Shown: positions 42,212 through 52,840, numbered from the stretch's first letter. The stretch is DNA of 64,000 nucleotides from CBDCDJ01 sp965215355 (GCA_965215355.1 CBDCDJ010000007.1:2914001-2978000); one strand, 5' to 3'. Translations and numbers: made by a program. The notes: generated by a model not told the origin, from the letters alone.

Positions 42212-43174
42212 TCAGTCCAGGTAACTCAGCCAGTGCTCGAACTCGGGCACCTTGCCCGTCACCACGTTCAGGTAAGTTTCGCGCATGGCAAGCGCGTACG
42301 GCCCGGCCACGCCCGCGCCGACAGGACGGCGGTCGATAGAGGCTATAGGCGTGACCTCGGCGGCGGTGCCGACCATAAAGACCTCGTCGGCGACGTAGAG
42401 TTCGTCGCGCGTCGCCATCGTCGACTTGACCTCGGTGCCCTGCGCTGCGGCGAGCTTTACGACGGTGTCTCGAGTGATGCCGCGCAGGTTGACCGAGTGC
42501 GCGATGGCGTAAAGCGTTTCGTCCTTTAAGAAGAAGATGTTCTCGCCCGACCCCTCGGCGACGAAACCCTCTTTGTCGAGCAGCAGCGCCTCGTCGAAGC
42601 CGTTGTCGCGCGCTTCAGCGTTGGCGAGCACCGAGTTTATGTAGTTGCCGCCCGCCTTGGCCTTGGTCGGCAGGATGTCGCCCGAACTGCGCCGCCACGA
42701 ACTCGTCATGAGCTTGGCACCCTTTTTTACCGCGTCTTCGCCCAAGTACACCCCCCAGGGCAGCGTCGCCACCATAAAGTGAACCCGGTTGCGCGCCGGG
42801 CTGATGCCCAAAGACTCGGCCCCGTACCACAGAAGCGGCCGGATGTAGCAAGCCTTGCGCTCGTTTGTGCGGACCGTCTCCGAGACGGCTTCGTTGATGT
42901 CTTCTACCGACAGGGTCACGGGCAGCCCGATAATCTTGGCCGAGTCGAGCAGGCGCTGGCTGTGCTCCGGCAAGCGAAACACGGCCGCGCCGCGACTCGT
43001 CTCGTAAGCCCGAATCCCTTCGAACACGCTCGTGCCGTAGTGGAGCGCGTGGGTCAGGACCGACACGTTCGCCTCTTCTTGCGGCACCATCTCGCCGTCT
43101 AAGTAGATGATGCCGGCCTCGACAGCCGAAGTGCTGGGGGCGGGGGTGGACGGGGTTTCAGTCTGTACTGCCAT
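42212..43174 (-). CDS. ilvE: Branched-chain amino acid aminotransferase
   Basis: 320 residues, fold-type IV PLP enzyme. Last step in leucine, isoleucine and valine synthesis. Typical words: IIYLDGEMVPQEEANVSVLTH, HYGTSVFEGIRAYET, YIRPLLWYGAESLG, PLP lysine in AKAGGNYINSVLA, FVAEGSGENIFF and ITRDTVVKLA. AGGAGG precedes the ATG and TAAACT lies upstream. Stands alone but close to ilvD. Confidence 0.95.
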   Translation of the reverse strand: MAVQTETPSTPAPSTSAVEAGIIYLDGEMVPQEEANVSVLTHALHYGTSVFEGIRAYETSRGAAVFRLPEHSQRLLDSAKIIGLPVTLSVEDINEAVSETVRTNERKACYIRPLLWYGAESLGISPARNRVHFMVATLPWGVYLGEDAVKKGAKLMTSSWRRSSGDILPTKAKAGGNYINSVLANAEARDNGFDEALLLDKEGFVAEGSGENIFFLKDETLYAIAHSVNLRGITRDTVVKLAAAQGTEVKSTMATRDELYVADEVFMVGTAAEVTPIASIDRRPVGAGVAGPYALAMRETYLNVVTGKVPEFEHWLSYLD

Positions 43175-43368
43175 AGTCGGCCTCCTGGTACACTCAGTTT
43201 ACGACCTTGAGGACTGGGGGGCTGTTACCGGTGGGTCAAGGCCGTGCGGCCGACAACTACAAATAGTAAGAGTCAAGAAACAGTAAAAGTTAAGGTTAGC
43301 GGCGGGTGAAAGCTCAGTGAATTGCTTTGGAGAGCCCTTGTGATAAGCTACGGCGTTTGGAGAAACCT

Positions 43369-43980
43369 ATGAGACGAGTCTTATTAGCTTTGTTCCTGGT
43401 AGCGGGTGTTGCGCTCGCGCAACAAGAGGTCACCATGAGTGGCATCATCAAAACCGAGGGAGAAACGCCCGAGGGCACGCGCGTGGCGATTCACGTGGTC
43501 GACCGCGACAACGTCTGGCAGCGCGAGGTGGCGAGCGTCGCCCCGGTGGGCGGCACCTTCAGCATCACGACCACGCCGGTACCCGAGGACGAGCTGCAAC
43601 CTTTTCGCAACGGCGCGGTGCTGTTGTCGGGTTTGCAAAACGAGTACACCGTCACCCCCGAAGACGCCAACTACACCCAGGGACGCGTCAACATGTACGT
43701 AGACGCCAACGCCAACGGCGTGTTCGACCGCGTCACGGACGCTTTTTATACCGGTATAGCCAGCCTCGAGAATCCCGAAGGTGTCGGCTTTTTCTCGCTC
43801 ATCTACGTCGACAAAGACGTCACGGTGTCGGGCCGAGGCGTCGACCTCAACCTCGAAGAAGGCTGGAACATCTTTACCTTCCGTCTTCCCAACGACGGCC
43901 CTGAAAATTATGCGGTGTCGCAGACCGTCGACGACGCCAAGCTCGACGTGTATCTGCCGGAAATCCCAGGGCAGCCCTGA
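43369..43980 (+). CDS. Secreted hypothetical protein
   Basis: 203 residues with a clean signal peptide (RRVLLALFLVAGVALAQQ, cleavage after ALA). The mature part is acidic and beta-rich, with DANANGVFDRVTD resembling a calcium-binding loop, and VYLPEIPGQP at the end. No family recognised. Promoter candidate TTGCTT-16-TAAGCT precedes the ATG, with GGAGAAACCT as ribosome site. Confidence 0.75.
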   Translation: MRRVLLALFLVAGVALAQQEVTMSGIIKTEGETPEGTRVAIHVVDRDNVWQREVASVAPVGGTFSITTTPVPEDELQPFRNGAVLLSGLQNEYTVTPEDANYTQGRVNMYVDANANGVFDRVTDAFYTGIASLENPEGVGFFSLIYVDKDVTVSGRGVDLNLEEGWNIFTFRLPNDGPENYAVSQTVDDAKLDVYLPEIPGQP

Positions 43981-44002
43981 ATGCGCTGACGCGACCGCGC
44001 TT

Positions 44003-44470
44003 ATGACGACCGGTTCTTTAAACGCGAACGGCCTCCGCTTCGGACTGGTGGTGAGCCGCTTCAACGACCTCGTCACGCAGCGACTGCTTCACGGGGCTCA
44101 GGCTGCTTTGGAGCGCCACGGGGCGGCCCCCGAGAACGTCCAAACCGTGTGGGTGCCGGGCGCGGTCGAACTTTCTCTCGTCGCCAAAACGCTCGCCGCC
44201 TCACAGCGCTTCGACGCGGTCGTCACTTTGGGCTGCGTCATTCGCGGCGCGACGAGCCACTACGACTACGTGTGCAGCATGGTGGCGAGCGGTGTGAACA
44301 GCGCCGCGCTCGAGACCGGCGTGCCGGTCATCTTCGGCGTGCTGACCACGGAAACCCTGGAACAAGCCCTCGAGCGGGCGGGCGGCAAGGCGGGCAACAA
44401 GGGTGCTGAGGCGGCCGCCGCCGCGGTCGAAATGGCGAACCTCATGAAGAGGTTGGGCGAGACCTCGTAA
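44003..44470 (+). CDS. ribH: 6,7-dimethyl-8-ribityllumazine synthase
   Basis: 155 residues, normal length. Penultimate step of riboflavin synthesis; forms an icosahedral shell in most bacteria. Conserved words: FGLVVSRFNDLVTQRLL, VWVPGAVELSLVAKTL, FDAVVTLGCVIRGATSHYDYV (catalytic histidine), PVIFGVLTTETLEQALERAGGKAGNKG. ATG at 44003; no strong ribosome site seen. Other rib genes are not in the window. Confidence 0.95.
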   Translation: MTTGSLNANGLRFGLVVSRFNDLVTQRLLHGAQAALERHGAAPENVQTVWVPGAVELSLVAKTLAASQRFDAVVTLGCVIRGATSHYDYVCSMVASGVNSAALETGVPVIFGVLTTETLEQALERAGGKAGNKGAEAAAAAVEMANLMKRLGETS

Positions 44471-44535
44471 CAAAACGGTTCGGTCCGCCGAGGTCGGGTT
44501 AGACTGGCACAGCGACGTCTGTTTTTGAGTTGTCA

Positions 44536-44563
44536 AACGCGTGGTAAGCTCTCGTCACGCGTT
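44536..44563. promoter_or_regulatory. Inverted repeat before the metallophosphoesterase gene
   Basis: AACGCGTG (44536-44543) and CACGCGTT (44556-44563), perfect 8-bp arms with a 12-base gap, about 40 bases before the ATG at 44602. Could be an operator or a 5' leader hairpin. Confidence 0.4.
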
Positions 44564-44601
44564 CGGCTTCAAGCGTTCGTGGGGGTAGTTTAGGAGCTTT
44601 G

Positions 44602-46263
<1,662 letters not shown>

Positions 46264-46311
46264 ACCGTTCGACTCGAGGTTTGCAGCGTAAGACGACTGA
46301 GGAAACCTTCC

Positions 46312-46488
46312 CTACCAACGGTCGTGGACCTGCGTGCGGATTTTCTCGTCGTACACTTCACGCACCTTATGCATTCCGCTCGGCGGCAACAGCCCCATGT
46401 CCGACGCCACGGCGTTGCTGCGTGCCTGTTGCGGGTTTATAGCGTCGGGAGACGGCCCACGAAGGTCAGTGTAACGAAGTTCGCTCAT
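46312..46488 (-). CDS. Possible 58-residue protein, unknown
   Basis: Uninterrupted small frame in an otherwise empty 306-base gap, beginning MSELRYTDLRGPSPDA and ending KIRTQVHDRW. No family recognised, hydrophilic, no clear ribosome site. Codon use is less GC-rich at third positions than its neighbours. It may be real or a chance frame. Nothing else was found in this gap apart from a -10-like TAAGAT shortly before the MFS gene. Confidence 0.35.
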   Translation of the reverse strand: MSELRYTDLRGPSPDAINPQQARSNAVASDMGLLPPSGMHKVREVYDEKIRTQVHDRW

Positions 46489-46569
46489 CCGTATTCGTCG
46501 CCCGCGCCGACATATGGGGGGCGCGTACGGAGCTAAGATGGCGGTCGGTAAACCGCTAAGGGGGCCGCT

Positions 46570-47790
46570 TTGCCCGGTTGGAAAAGAACGCTTTACGTGA
46601 TGGTCAGCGCGCAGCTGCTCTCGGCGGTCGGTTTCTCGATGATCTTCCCGTTTTTGCCGAAGTATGTGGAGAGTTTGGGCTCGAGCTTCGGCCTCAGCAT
46701 CGTCTTTCTAGCCGGGGCGGTGTTCAGCGCGCAGGCCGTGACGATGGCGCTTGCCTCACCCGTTTGGGGCGCGCTCGCCGACCGCCTGGGCAAAAAGATG
46801 ATGGTCGAGCGGGCCATGTTCGGCGGCTCGGTGATCGTTTTGCTGATGGCCTTTTCGACCTCGGCGGAAATGCTGGTCGGCCTCCGGGCGGTTCAGGGGC
46901 TTGTCACGGGCACGGTGGCCGCCGCGAACGCGCTCGTCGCGGCGACCGCGCCGCGCGCTCGAGCGGGTTACGCGATGGGCGCGCTCCAGGTGGGCTTGTG
47001 GAGCGGCGTGGCCGTGGGGCCGCTGCTGGGCGGGTTTTTGGCGGACGCTTTTGGCTACCGGACGGCGTTTTACTTCACCGCCGCGCTGCTCTTTGCGGGC
47101 GGCCTGCTCGTCAGGTGGGGCGTAACGGAAGCCAAAGCGCTCGAGCGGCCCGAGACCGAGCAACTGGGCATGGTCGCCGAGTGGCGGCACGTACTGAGTA
47201 CGCCGGGCGTCAACCTCGTCTTCTTTTTTCGCTTTATGGCCTGGCTCGGCCGCAACGTGCTGGTGCCTTATCTGCCCCTTTTTATCGCCACCCTGTTGGT
47301 AAGCGAGGCGCGGGTCAACACGCTGACCGGCCTCACCATCGCCGTCGCCTCGGGGGCGGGCACGCTCTCCGCCGTCCTGCTCGGCCCCTTGAGTGACCGG
47401 GTGGGCCACAAGCGCGTGCTGCTGGTCTGCGGCGTCGCGGCGACCCTCTTTTACCTTCCGCAGTTCTGGGTGACCCACATCTGGCAGTTGCTCGTCCTGC
47501 AAGCCCTGACCGGCGCGGCGGCGGGCGGCATCATGCCGGTGCTGAGCGCGCTGCTCAACCACTTCACCGCACCGGGTGAAGAGGGTGCCGCCTTCGGCTT
47601 CGACAACTCGGTGGTCTCCCTGTCCCGCGCGCTCGCCCCGATGCTCGGCGCGGCCATCGTGCTGTGGGGCGGCTACCGGACGCTCTTTTTGGCGGCGTCG
47701 TTGCTGTTCGGCCTGACCGTGATACTCGCCTACTGGAAATTACCCGAGCCGCAGGCCGCGCTCACAGCCGAACCCGCGCTGGGAGATTGA
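46570..47790 (+). CDS. MFS transporter
   Basis: 406 residues with 12 predicted membrane helices. First half: LLSAVGFSMIFPFLPKYVESLG and the MFS loop SPVWGALADRLGKKMMVERA; second half: LLGPLSDRVGHKRVLLVCG. Closest in style to the bacterial multidrug or sugar-efflux (TetA/DHA1-like) group. Start codon is TTG with AAGGGGG upstream. Substrate unknown; no regulator adjacent. Confidence 0.88.
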   Translation: MPGWKRTLYVMVSAQLLSAVGFSMIFPFLPKYVESLGSSFGLSIVFLAGAVFSAQAVTMALASPVWGALADRLGKKMMVERAMFGGSVIVLLMAFSTSAEMLVGLRAVQGLVTGTVAAANALVAATAPRARAGYAMGALQVGLWSGVAVGPLLGGFLADAFGYRTAFYFTAALLFAGGLLVRWGVTEAKALERPETEQLGMVAEWRHVLSTPGVNLVFFFRFMAWLGRNVLVPYLPLFIATLLVSEARVNTLTGLTIAVASGAGTLSAVLLGPLSDRVGHKRVLLVCGVAATLFYLPQFWVTHIWQLLVLQALTGAAAGGIMPVLSALLNHFTAPGEEGAAFGFDNSVVSLSRALAPMLGAAIVLWGGYRTLFLAASLLFGLTVILAYWKLPEPQAALTAEPALGD

Positions 47791-47795
47791 GCGCG

Positions 47796-48251
47796 TCAGG
47801 GCACGTCCATCTCGCGCCGGCGCATCGGCATGGCGTCGATTTGGTTGAAGAGGTCGTCGACACTCACCACCTCTTCGGCACGCCGTTTGACCGTGCCGTC
47901 TTTGCCGACGAGGAGGAGGGCGAAGCCATTTTCGCCGACGCCGAAGCGTTCTCGCAAAGCCTCGACCTCGTTTTGCGTCAAATTCTGTTCGTCTGCCGAG
48001 CCGGCCTTGTTCAGGTAGCCCGTGCCACCCAACAGGTGAAAAATGATGAGGTCGCGGTCTTGCAAACCGGCTCCTGCCTCTTCCAACAGCGTCGCCTGCT
48101 CTTGGTAACGCGCGTCTTCAGGCGAGGGCGCGAACAACAAGATAAGCCGGTTTTGCCACCGGTACTGCGCCAGGTCGGTTGAACTTGCTTCGGACGGTTG
48201 GGCCACGGCAACTCCCGTCAGGACGAAAACGATGAAAAGCATCTTAGCCAC
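47796..48251 (-). CDS. Exported DUF4174-type protein
   Basis: 151 residues. Signal peptide MLFIVFVLTGVAVAQP, then the pattern of DUF4174: LAQYRWQNRLILLFAPS, YQEQATLLEE, RDLIIFHLLG, FALLLVGKDGTVKRR, LFNQIDAMPMRRREM. The thioredoxin-like fold lacks the cysteine pair. TACAGT lies five bases before the GTG at 48251; ATG at 48242 is an alternative start. Function unknown. Convergent with the MFS gene, five bases apart. Confidence 0.8.
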   Translation of the reverse strand: MAKMLFIVFVLTGVAVAQPSEASSTDLAQYRWQNRLILLFAPSPEDARYQEQATLLEEAGAGLQDRDLIIFHLLGGTGYLNKAGSADEQNLTQNEVEALRERFGVGENGFALLLVGKDGTVKRRAEEVVSVDDLFNQIDAMPMRRREMDVP

Positions 48252-48325
48252 GCCTTACTGTACCGACGAACGTTCGCGAGGAACAGCGAGCGCGCCCGCG
48301 TTTTCGCCGTCGGGGTTCCCCCGCC

Positions 48326-48778
48326 CTAACTCTTGGCCCGCAACAGCGCCACGTAGAGGTGGTGCGCTTCGTGGAGGAGAAACAGCTCGAGCCACTCGGA
48401 AACCGTCCGGCGGCCGTAAAGCGGGTGGAGGCCGACCCGGTCGAACTGTTCCGGTGAAAGCTGCTCGAGTCTCGAGACCAGGCCAGCACGCAGCCCTTTC
48501 ATCCGCTCCACGACCTCGGCGGAAGGCGGCGCGACCCAGGCGGCAAAACCGGGGTCGTCGTCGGCGCGGTAACGGTTCAGTTCGGGGGCGTCCTCGAGAA
48601 GCATCTGCTCGAGCCTCGCGGCGAAGGTCTCGTGATAGTGGCCCAAGTGCGCTAAGTTTTCGTGAGCCGACCACTTGTCCAGCAGGGGACGCCTCGTCAA
48701 AGCCGCTTGAGAAATTCCGCCGAACAACTCCAGCGCGTCCGGTTGGGTGCGAAAACGCTCGAGCAAAGTCTCGTACAT
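48326..48778 (-). CDS. DinB-family putative metalloenzyme
   Basis: 150 residues from the ATG at 48778, which has AGGAGG. Four-helix DinB/YfiT fold with metal histidines in LAHLGHYHETFAARL and LFLLHEAHHLYVAL. Such proteins are often thiol-dependent (bacillithiol or mycothiol) transferases or damage-inducible; specificity unknown. Divergent from the flavin reductase gene, 76 bases apart. Confidence 0.82.
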   Translation of the reverse strand: MYETLLERFRTQPDALELFGGISQAALTRRPLLDKWSAHENLAHLGHYHETFAARLEQMLLEDAPELNRYRADDDPGFAAWVAPPSAEVVERMKGLRAGLVSRLEQLSPEQFDRVGLHPLYGRRTVSEWLELFLLHEAHHLYVALLRAKS

Positions 48779-48854
48779 ACCAACCTCCTGAGCCCTTTTA
48801 CCACCCGCGCCCTCGTTACGGTCTTTCCCGGCGGACCGACGTAGGCTTGTCGAC

Positions 48855-49469
48855 ATGGAAATTTCTTTGGACACGCTTCACCCCCAACAAATCTACAAGC
48901 TCATGACCGGCAGCGTCGTGCCGCGCCCGATTGCCTGGATTTCGACGCTGTCCCAGGACGGTCAAGCCAACCTCGCCCCGTTTTCGTACTTCAACGCGGT
49001 GAGCGCCAACCCGCCGACGGTGATGTTCAGCGCCGGGCTGCACAGCGTCGACCGGCCCAAGGACACGCTGCGCAACGTGTTGGAGACCGGCGAGTTCGTC
49101 GTCAACATCGTCACCGAAAGTGTCGCCGCGGCGATGAACTTAAGCAGCGTGGCCGCGCCCTACGGCGTGGACGAGTTCGAGTTTGCAGGCGTGACGCCTG
49201 CGCCCTCGCGCACCACCCGAGCGCCGCGGGTACTCGAGAGCCCGGTCAACTTCGAATGCAAACTTTCAGACATCTACCCGGTCGGCAGCAACAGCGTCGT
49301 GTTCGGGCGCATCGTCCACATCCAGGTGAACGACGAACTGCTGGACGGCTACAAAATCGACCCCGAAAAGCTGCGGCCCGTGGGCCGTCTGGCGGGCACC
49401 ACCTACAGCCGCGTGCGCGAGCTGTTCGACCTGGAGCGGCCGGTGTACGGGGAAAAAGCGGGGTCGTAG
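48855..49469 (+). CDS. Flavin reductase-like FMN-binding protein
   Basis: 204 residues of the DIM6/NTAB split-barrel family: LMTGSVVPRPIAWISTLSQDG, NLAPFSYFNAVSANPPTVMF, KDTLRNVLETGEFVVNIV, SPVNFECKLSDIYPVGSNSVVFGRIVHI. These bind FMN and act as flavin reductases or as partners of monooxygenases. TAGGCT seven bases before the ATG indicates a leaderless transcript. Confidence 0.88.
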   Translation: MEISLDTLHPQQIYKLMTGSVVPRPIAWISTLSQDGQANLAPFSYFNAVSANPPTVMFSAGLHSVDRPKDTLRNVLETGEFVVNIVTESVAAAMNLSSVAAPYGVDEFEFAGVTPAPSRTTRAPRVLESPVNFECKLSDIYPVGSNSVVFGRIVHIQVNDELLDGYKIDPEKLRPVGRLAGTTYSRVRELFDLERPVYGEKAGS

Positions 49470-49496
49470 CTGCTAGACTGTAGGGTGGAGACGACT

Positions 49497-49631
49497 ATGA
49501 TTGAAGACCTCGAGCGCGAAGAGCAACCTCAGCGGCACAGGTTCAGCGTCGCGGACTACTTTACGCTCTCCGAAACCTACCGCGGTCAGGTCCGTCGTCG
49601 CGTTGCGGTAAAGGGGCGGCTCCACCTTTAG
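49497..49631 (+). CDS. 44-residue protein, perhaps an Uma2 N-terminal fragment
   Basis: Frame with GGTGGAGACGACT before the ATG and a TAGACT -10 box at about 49474. The segment RHRFSVADYFTLSETYRG resembles the opening of Uma2-family (PD-D/EXK nuclease-like) proteins, but the frame stops soon after. Either a real small protein or the remnant of a truncated gene. Confidence 0.45.
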   Translation: MIEDLEREEQPQRHRFSVADYFTLSETYRGQVRRRVAVKGRLHL

Positions 49632-49753
49632 GCGGACGCGGGTGTCACGCCTGAAACCCTACAGTACAATCAATGTATGGTGACGTCAAAAAGCTACCAG
49701 CAAGCGAAACACGACTCGAGGCGGCAACTGTTTTTGAGGGCGAGGGGGGCGCT

Positions 49754-50398
49754 GTGAGCGCCCCCGGCACGATTCGGCTGGTCCTCGTCGACGACCACGT
49801 CGTGGTGCGCCAAGGCCTCAACATGGTGCTGTCTTTAGAACCCGACTTAGAAGTCGTCGGCGAAGCGGGCAACGGCAAAGAAGCGCTCGAGGCGGTCGGA
49901 CGCCTCAAACCGCAGGTCGTGCTGATGGACCTGCTCATGCCCGTCATGGACGGCATCGGCGCGATTCGGGCCATCAAAAAAGACTACCCCGACATCGAGG
50001 TCGTCGCCCTGACGAGTGTGCTGGAAGACCGTCTCGTCATCGACGCGGTCGAAGCGGGGGCGGCCGGTTACCTCCTTAAAGAAAGTGGGCCGGGCGAACT
50101 GGTCGAGGCGATTCGGGCGGCGGCCAAGGGCGAGGTGCGGCTGCACCCCAAAGCGCAAAAGCGGCTCGTCAAAGAGGTGCGCACGCCCGAGATGCGCGAG
50201 TCGCTGACCGAGCGCGAAACCGAAACGCTCCGACTCGTCGCCAAGGGCCACGCCAACAAGGACATCGCCGAACGCATGGGCGTGTCCGAGGTGACGGTGA
50301 AGACGCACGTCTCGAGCATCCTGTCCAAACTCAACCTCACCAGTCGCACCCAGGCGGCGCTGTTCGCCCTGAAAGAGGGGATAGTGGGCCTGGATTAA
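49754..50398 (+). CDS. NarL/LuxR-family response regulator
   Basis: 214 residues from the GTG at 49754. Receiver with D13/D14, phospho-acceptor D59 in VVLMDLLMP and ALTSV; C-terminal LuxR-type helix-turn-helix: LTERETETLRLVAKGHANKDIAERMGVSEVTVKTHVSSIL. The frame also runs from an ATG at 49673, seven bases after TACAGT, which would add 27 residues of atypical codon use; both starts are possible. Partner kinase lies 70 bases downstream. Confidence 0.9.
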   Translation: MSAPGTIRLVLVDDHVVVRQGLNMVLSLEPDLEVVGEAGNGKEALEAVGRLKPQVVLMDLLMPVMDGIGAIRAIKKDYPDIEVVALTSVLEDRLVIDAVEAGAAGYLLKESGPGELVEAIRAAAKGEVRLHPKAQKRLVKEVRTPEMRESLTERETETLRLVAKGHANKDIAERMGVSEVTVKTHVSSILSKLNLTSRTQAALFALKEGIVGLD

Positions 50399-50467
50399 GG
50401 TGACTTTTAGCGTGAAGTTAGTGTGGACAAAGCTTAAGGTGAAGAGGGCTAGTGAGGAGACAGCCTA

Positions 50468-52036
50468 GTGGACATCCCGTTTTGGAAGCGTCTCAGCACG
50501 CGCTTCGGTCTGCTCCTCGTCGTCATTGTCATCGTGCTCGCCGGGGCGACCTTGATTCTGCTGGGTCGCGGCTTTGACCGCATCAACGTGAACACCGTCG
50601 AGCAACTCAAACAGTTCAACGTCGCGCCGACGGCGGAACTCAGCGGCATCTTGCGCGGCATCGTCGTCAACCTCGTCGCGGTGTTTTTGCTCACGCTCGT
50701 CGGGGCGACCCTGTTCAGCCGCAGCCTCGTGACCGAGCCCATCACCTCGCTCGTCAAAGCGACGCAAGAGGTCGCCGCGGGCAACCTGGGCGTGACGCTG
50801 CCGGTCACGTCGCAGAGCGAACTGGGCGCGCTGGCGAGTTCGTTCAACACCATGTCGACGAGCCTCGCCGAGCGCACCCAGGAACTTTTAGAGGTCAACC
50901 GGGCGTTGCGCGAGAGCGAAGTCCGGCTGGAAGCCCGCGTCGAGGAGCGCACGAGCGAGCTGTTGGCGCTGCTGGAACTCTCCAACAGCATCGCGCTGAC
51001 CTTAGACGACCTGCCGCTCATCGAGGAGATTTTGGCCGAGCTGCACGACATCACCCCGTACCGGGCGGCGGCGGTGTTCGAGCGCTTGGGTGACCGCGCG
51101 TTCAGACAAGTCGTGGGCAAAGGCGAGCTCTCGCACCTGGACGAAAGCAAGCTGCTCGAGGCCGTGGCGCGCAAAAGCCGCCTCGAGCTGCACCCTGAGC
51201 CTTACCCCGAGTCTCACCATCATGAGTCTCACCCCGAAGGGTCGTTCCAGCTCGTTTTGCCGCTCATGGTGCGGGACAAGGCGGTGGGCGCGCTGCTGCT
51301 GGAACTCAGCAGCAGCGCGCCGCTGGACGAGCGCAAGCTGCAGCTCATCACGGCGTTCGCCAACCAGGCCGGGGTGGCGCTGGAGAACATCAGCCTGTAC
51401 CGACAAGTCCAAGAAACAGCCGCCTTCGAGGAGCGGCAGCACCTGGCGCGCGAACTCCACGACTCGGTGTCGCAGGCGCTCTACAGCATCGTGCTGGGCA
51501 CCTACGCGGCGCAAAAACAGCTTGTCAGCGAGCCCGAAAAGGCCGCGCAGGCGCTCGAGTACGTCCAAAACTTGGCCGAAGCGGGCCTGGCCGAGATGCG
51601 CGCCCTCATCTTCGAGTTGCGCCCCGAAGTCTTGGAGCAAGAAGGGCTCGCCGCCGCGCTGCGCAAACAGGCCGAGGCCCTGGAGGTGCGCCACGGCCTC
51701 AGCACCGAGTTCGAACTGCACGGCGACGCTGCGCCCTTCACGCTGCCGTTTGCGACCAAGCAGGCGTTTTACCGCATCGCCCAGGAAGCGCTCCACAACG
51801 TCGTCAAACACGCCGCCGCCACGCACGTCGCCGTTCGCCTGACGCACACGGACGACTGCATCGAGCTTGAGATTACAGACGACGGCGTGGGGTTCGACAC
51901 GGACCAGGCGTTTCCGGGCCACTTAGGGCTCAAGTCCATGCGCGAGCGCAGTTTGTCGCTGGGCGGCACCTTTAAAGTGAAAAGCGCGCCGGGCGCGGGC
52001 ACGACGCTCACCATCGAGGTGCCCAAACATGGCTGA
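50468..52036 (+). CDS. NarX-type sensor histidine kinase with HAMP and GAF domains
   Basis: 522 residues. Two membrane segments (about 13-33 and 62-84), HAMP domain, coiled coil ERTQELLEVNRALRESEV, a GAF domain (about 175-310), then HisKA_3 with the histidine in LARELHDSVSQALYS and HATPase motifs FYRIAQEALHNVVKHA, DDGVGFD, GHLGLKSMRERS. The GAF domain contains a repeated PEPYPESHHHESHPEG loop encoded by a tandem DNA repeat. GAGGAG precedes the GTG. The periplasmic stretch is short (about 27 residues), so sensing is probably by GAF or membrane. Confidence 0.9.
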   Translation: MDIPFWKRLSTRFGLLLVVIVIVLAGATLILLGRGFDRINVNTVEQLKQFNVAPTAELSGILRGIVVNLVAVFLLTLVGATLFSRSLVTEPITSLVKATQEVAAGNLGVTLPVTSQSELGALASSFNTMSTSLAERTQELLEVNRALRESEVRLEARVEERTSELLALLELSNSIALTLDDLPLIEEILAELHDITPYRAAAVFERLGDRAFRQVVGKGELSHLDESKLLEAVARKSRLELHPEPYPESHHHESHPEGSFQLVLPLMVRDKAVGALLLELSSSAPLDERKLQLITAFANQAGVALENISLYRQVQETAAFEERQHLARELHDSVSQALYSIVLGTYAAQKQLVSEPEKAAQALEYVQNLAEAGLAEMRALIFELRPEVLEQEGLAAALRKQAEALEVRHGLSTEFELHGDAAPFTLPFATKQAFYRIAQEALHNVVKHAAATHVAVRLTHTDDCIELEITDDGVGFDTDQAFPGHLGLKSMRERSLSLGGTFKVKSAPGAGTTLTIEVPKHG

Positions 52037-52153
52037 CGTGGACCCTACTATGACAGCCGACAAACTCAAAAGCAGGTTTCCGCCCCGGAAGCTGCACAAG
52101 TTTCCTTCGCTCGGCTCGCGTCTAAGCCTTGCCCGGAAAGGGTCCGAGGTCGC

Positions 52154-52753
52154 GTGAAAAGTCCTCGAGCCAGAACCGTCGCTTACCTGCTGCTCGGCGC
52201 GGGTGTGTTTCTTTTCCTCGCCAATTCAGGCGTGTTCGGGGCGCTGCCCGCGTTTTTGTGGATGACGCTGCTCCTCGGGGTGGGCGCGGCCTTTTGGCTG
52301 GGGTCGGTCGGGGCGCTGCCGCTGTGGCAACGTGTCGCAGGATTTAGCGGCATCGGCGTGTTCGCCATTGTCACTTCGGGCAGCTTCGCCGGGGTGGCCG
52401 CGCTCGGCTTTCCGGCACTTGCGTTCGGCCTGGTCTACCTCGTTTCCAAACGCTGGTGGGCGCTGTTGCCCGCGGGTCTCATCGGCAGCGTCTCGGTGCT
52501 CGTCGGTTTGGACGCGCTGTTTCCCCGCTGGGACACGACGCCCATCCTGTTTTTGGGCTTCGCCGCGACCTTCAGCCTGCTCTACTTGTTGTCGCCGCGG
52601 CGGGGCGGCAAGCGCTGGGCACTCTTTCCGGCCGTAGGGTTCATCGTTTTGACCGTCCTCAGCAACGACCCGAGCGGCGGCACGCCGGGCTGGTTCATCC
52701 CGCTGCTTTTGGTCGGCGGCGGCTGGCTGCTGTGGTGGTGGCGTAAGCGCTGA
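52154..52753 (+). CDS. Multi-pass membrane protein, unknown
   Basis: 199 residues with about six hydrophobic helices and a WWWRKR C-terminus. N-terminal TVAYLLLGAGVFLFLANSG resembles small DUF-type membrane proteins linked to signalling genes, but I cannot name a family. GTG start, 117 bases after the kinase; possibly co-transcribed with the two-component pair. Confidence 0.7.
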   Translation: MKSPRARTVAYLLLGAGVFLFLANSGVFGALPAFLWMTLLLGVGAAFWLGSVGALPLWQRVAGFSGIGVFAIVTSGSFAGVAALGFPALAFGLVYLVSKRWWALLPAGLIGSVSVLVGLDALFPRWDTTPILFLGFAATFSLLYLLSPRRGGKRWALFPAVGFIVLTVLSNDPSGGTPGWFIPLLLVGGGWLLWWWRKR

Positions 52754-52800
52754 GCGCTCTCGGTCGGTACGTCTATTCAGGCCTAAAAATCTCGAGCCGC

Positions 52801-52830
52801 TTGCCTAACGAGCGTTCGTTAGGGTATACT
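52801..52830 (+). promoter_or_regulatory. paa promoter with PaaR operator
   Basis: -35 TTGCCT (52801-52806), 18-bp spacer, -10 TATACT (52825-52830). The spacer holds the palindrome CCTAACGA-GCGT-TCGTTAGG; within it 52805-52818 fits exactly CNAACGNNCGTTNG, the consensus I recall for Thermus thermophilus PaaR. Binding there would block RNA polymerase, with phenylacetyl-CoA as expected inducer. Confidence 0.82.
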
Positions 52831-52840
52831 GTAGGCAGCC

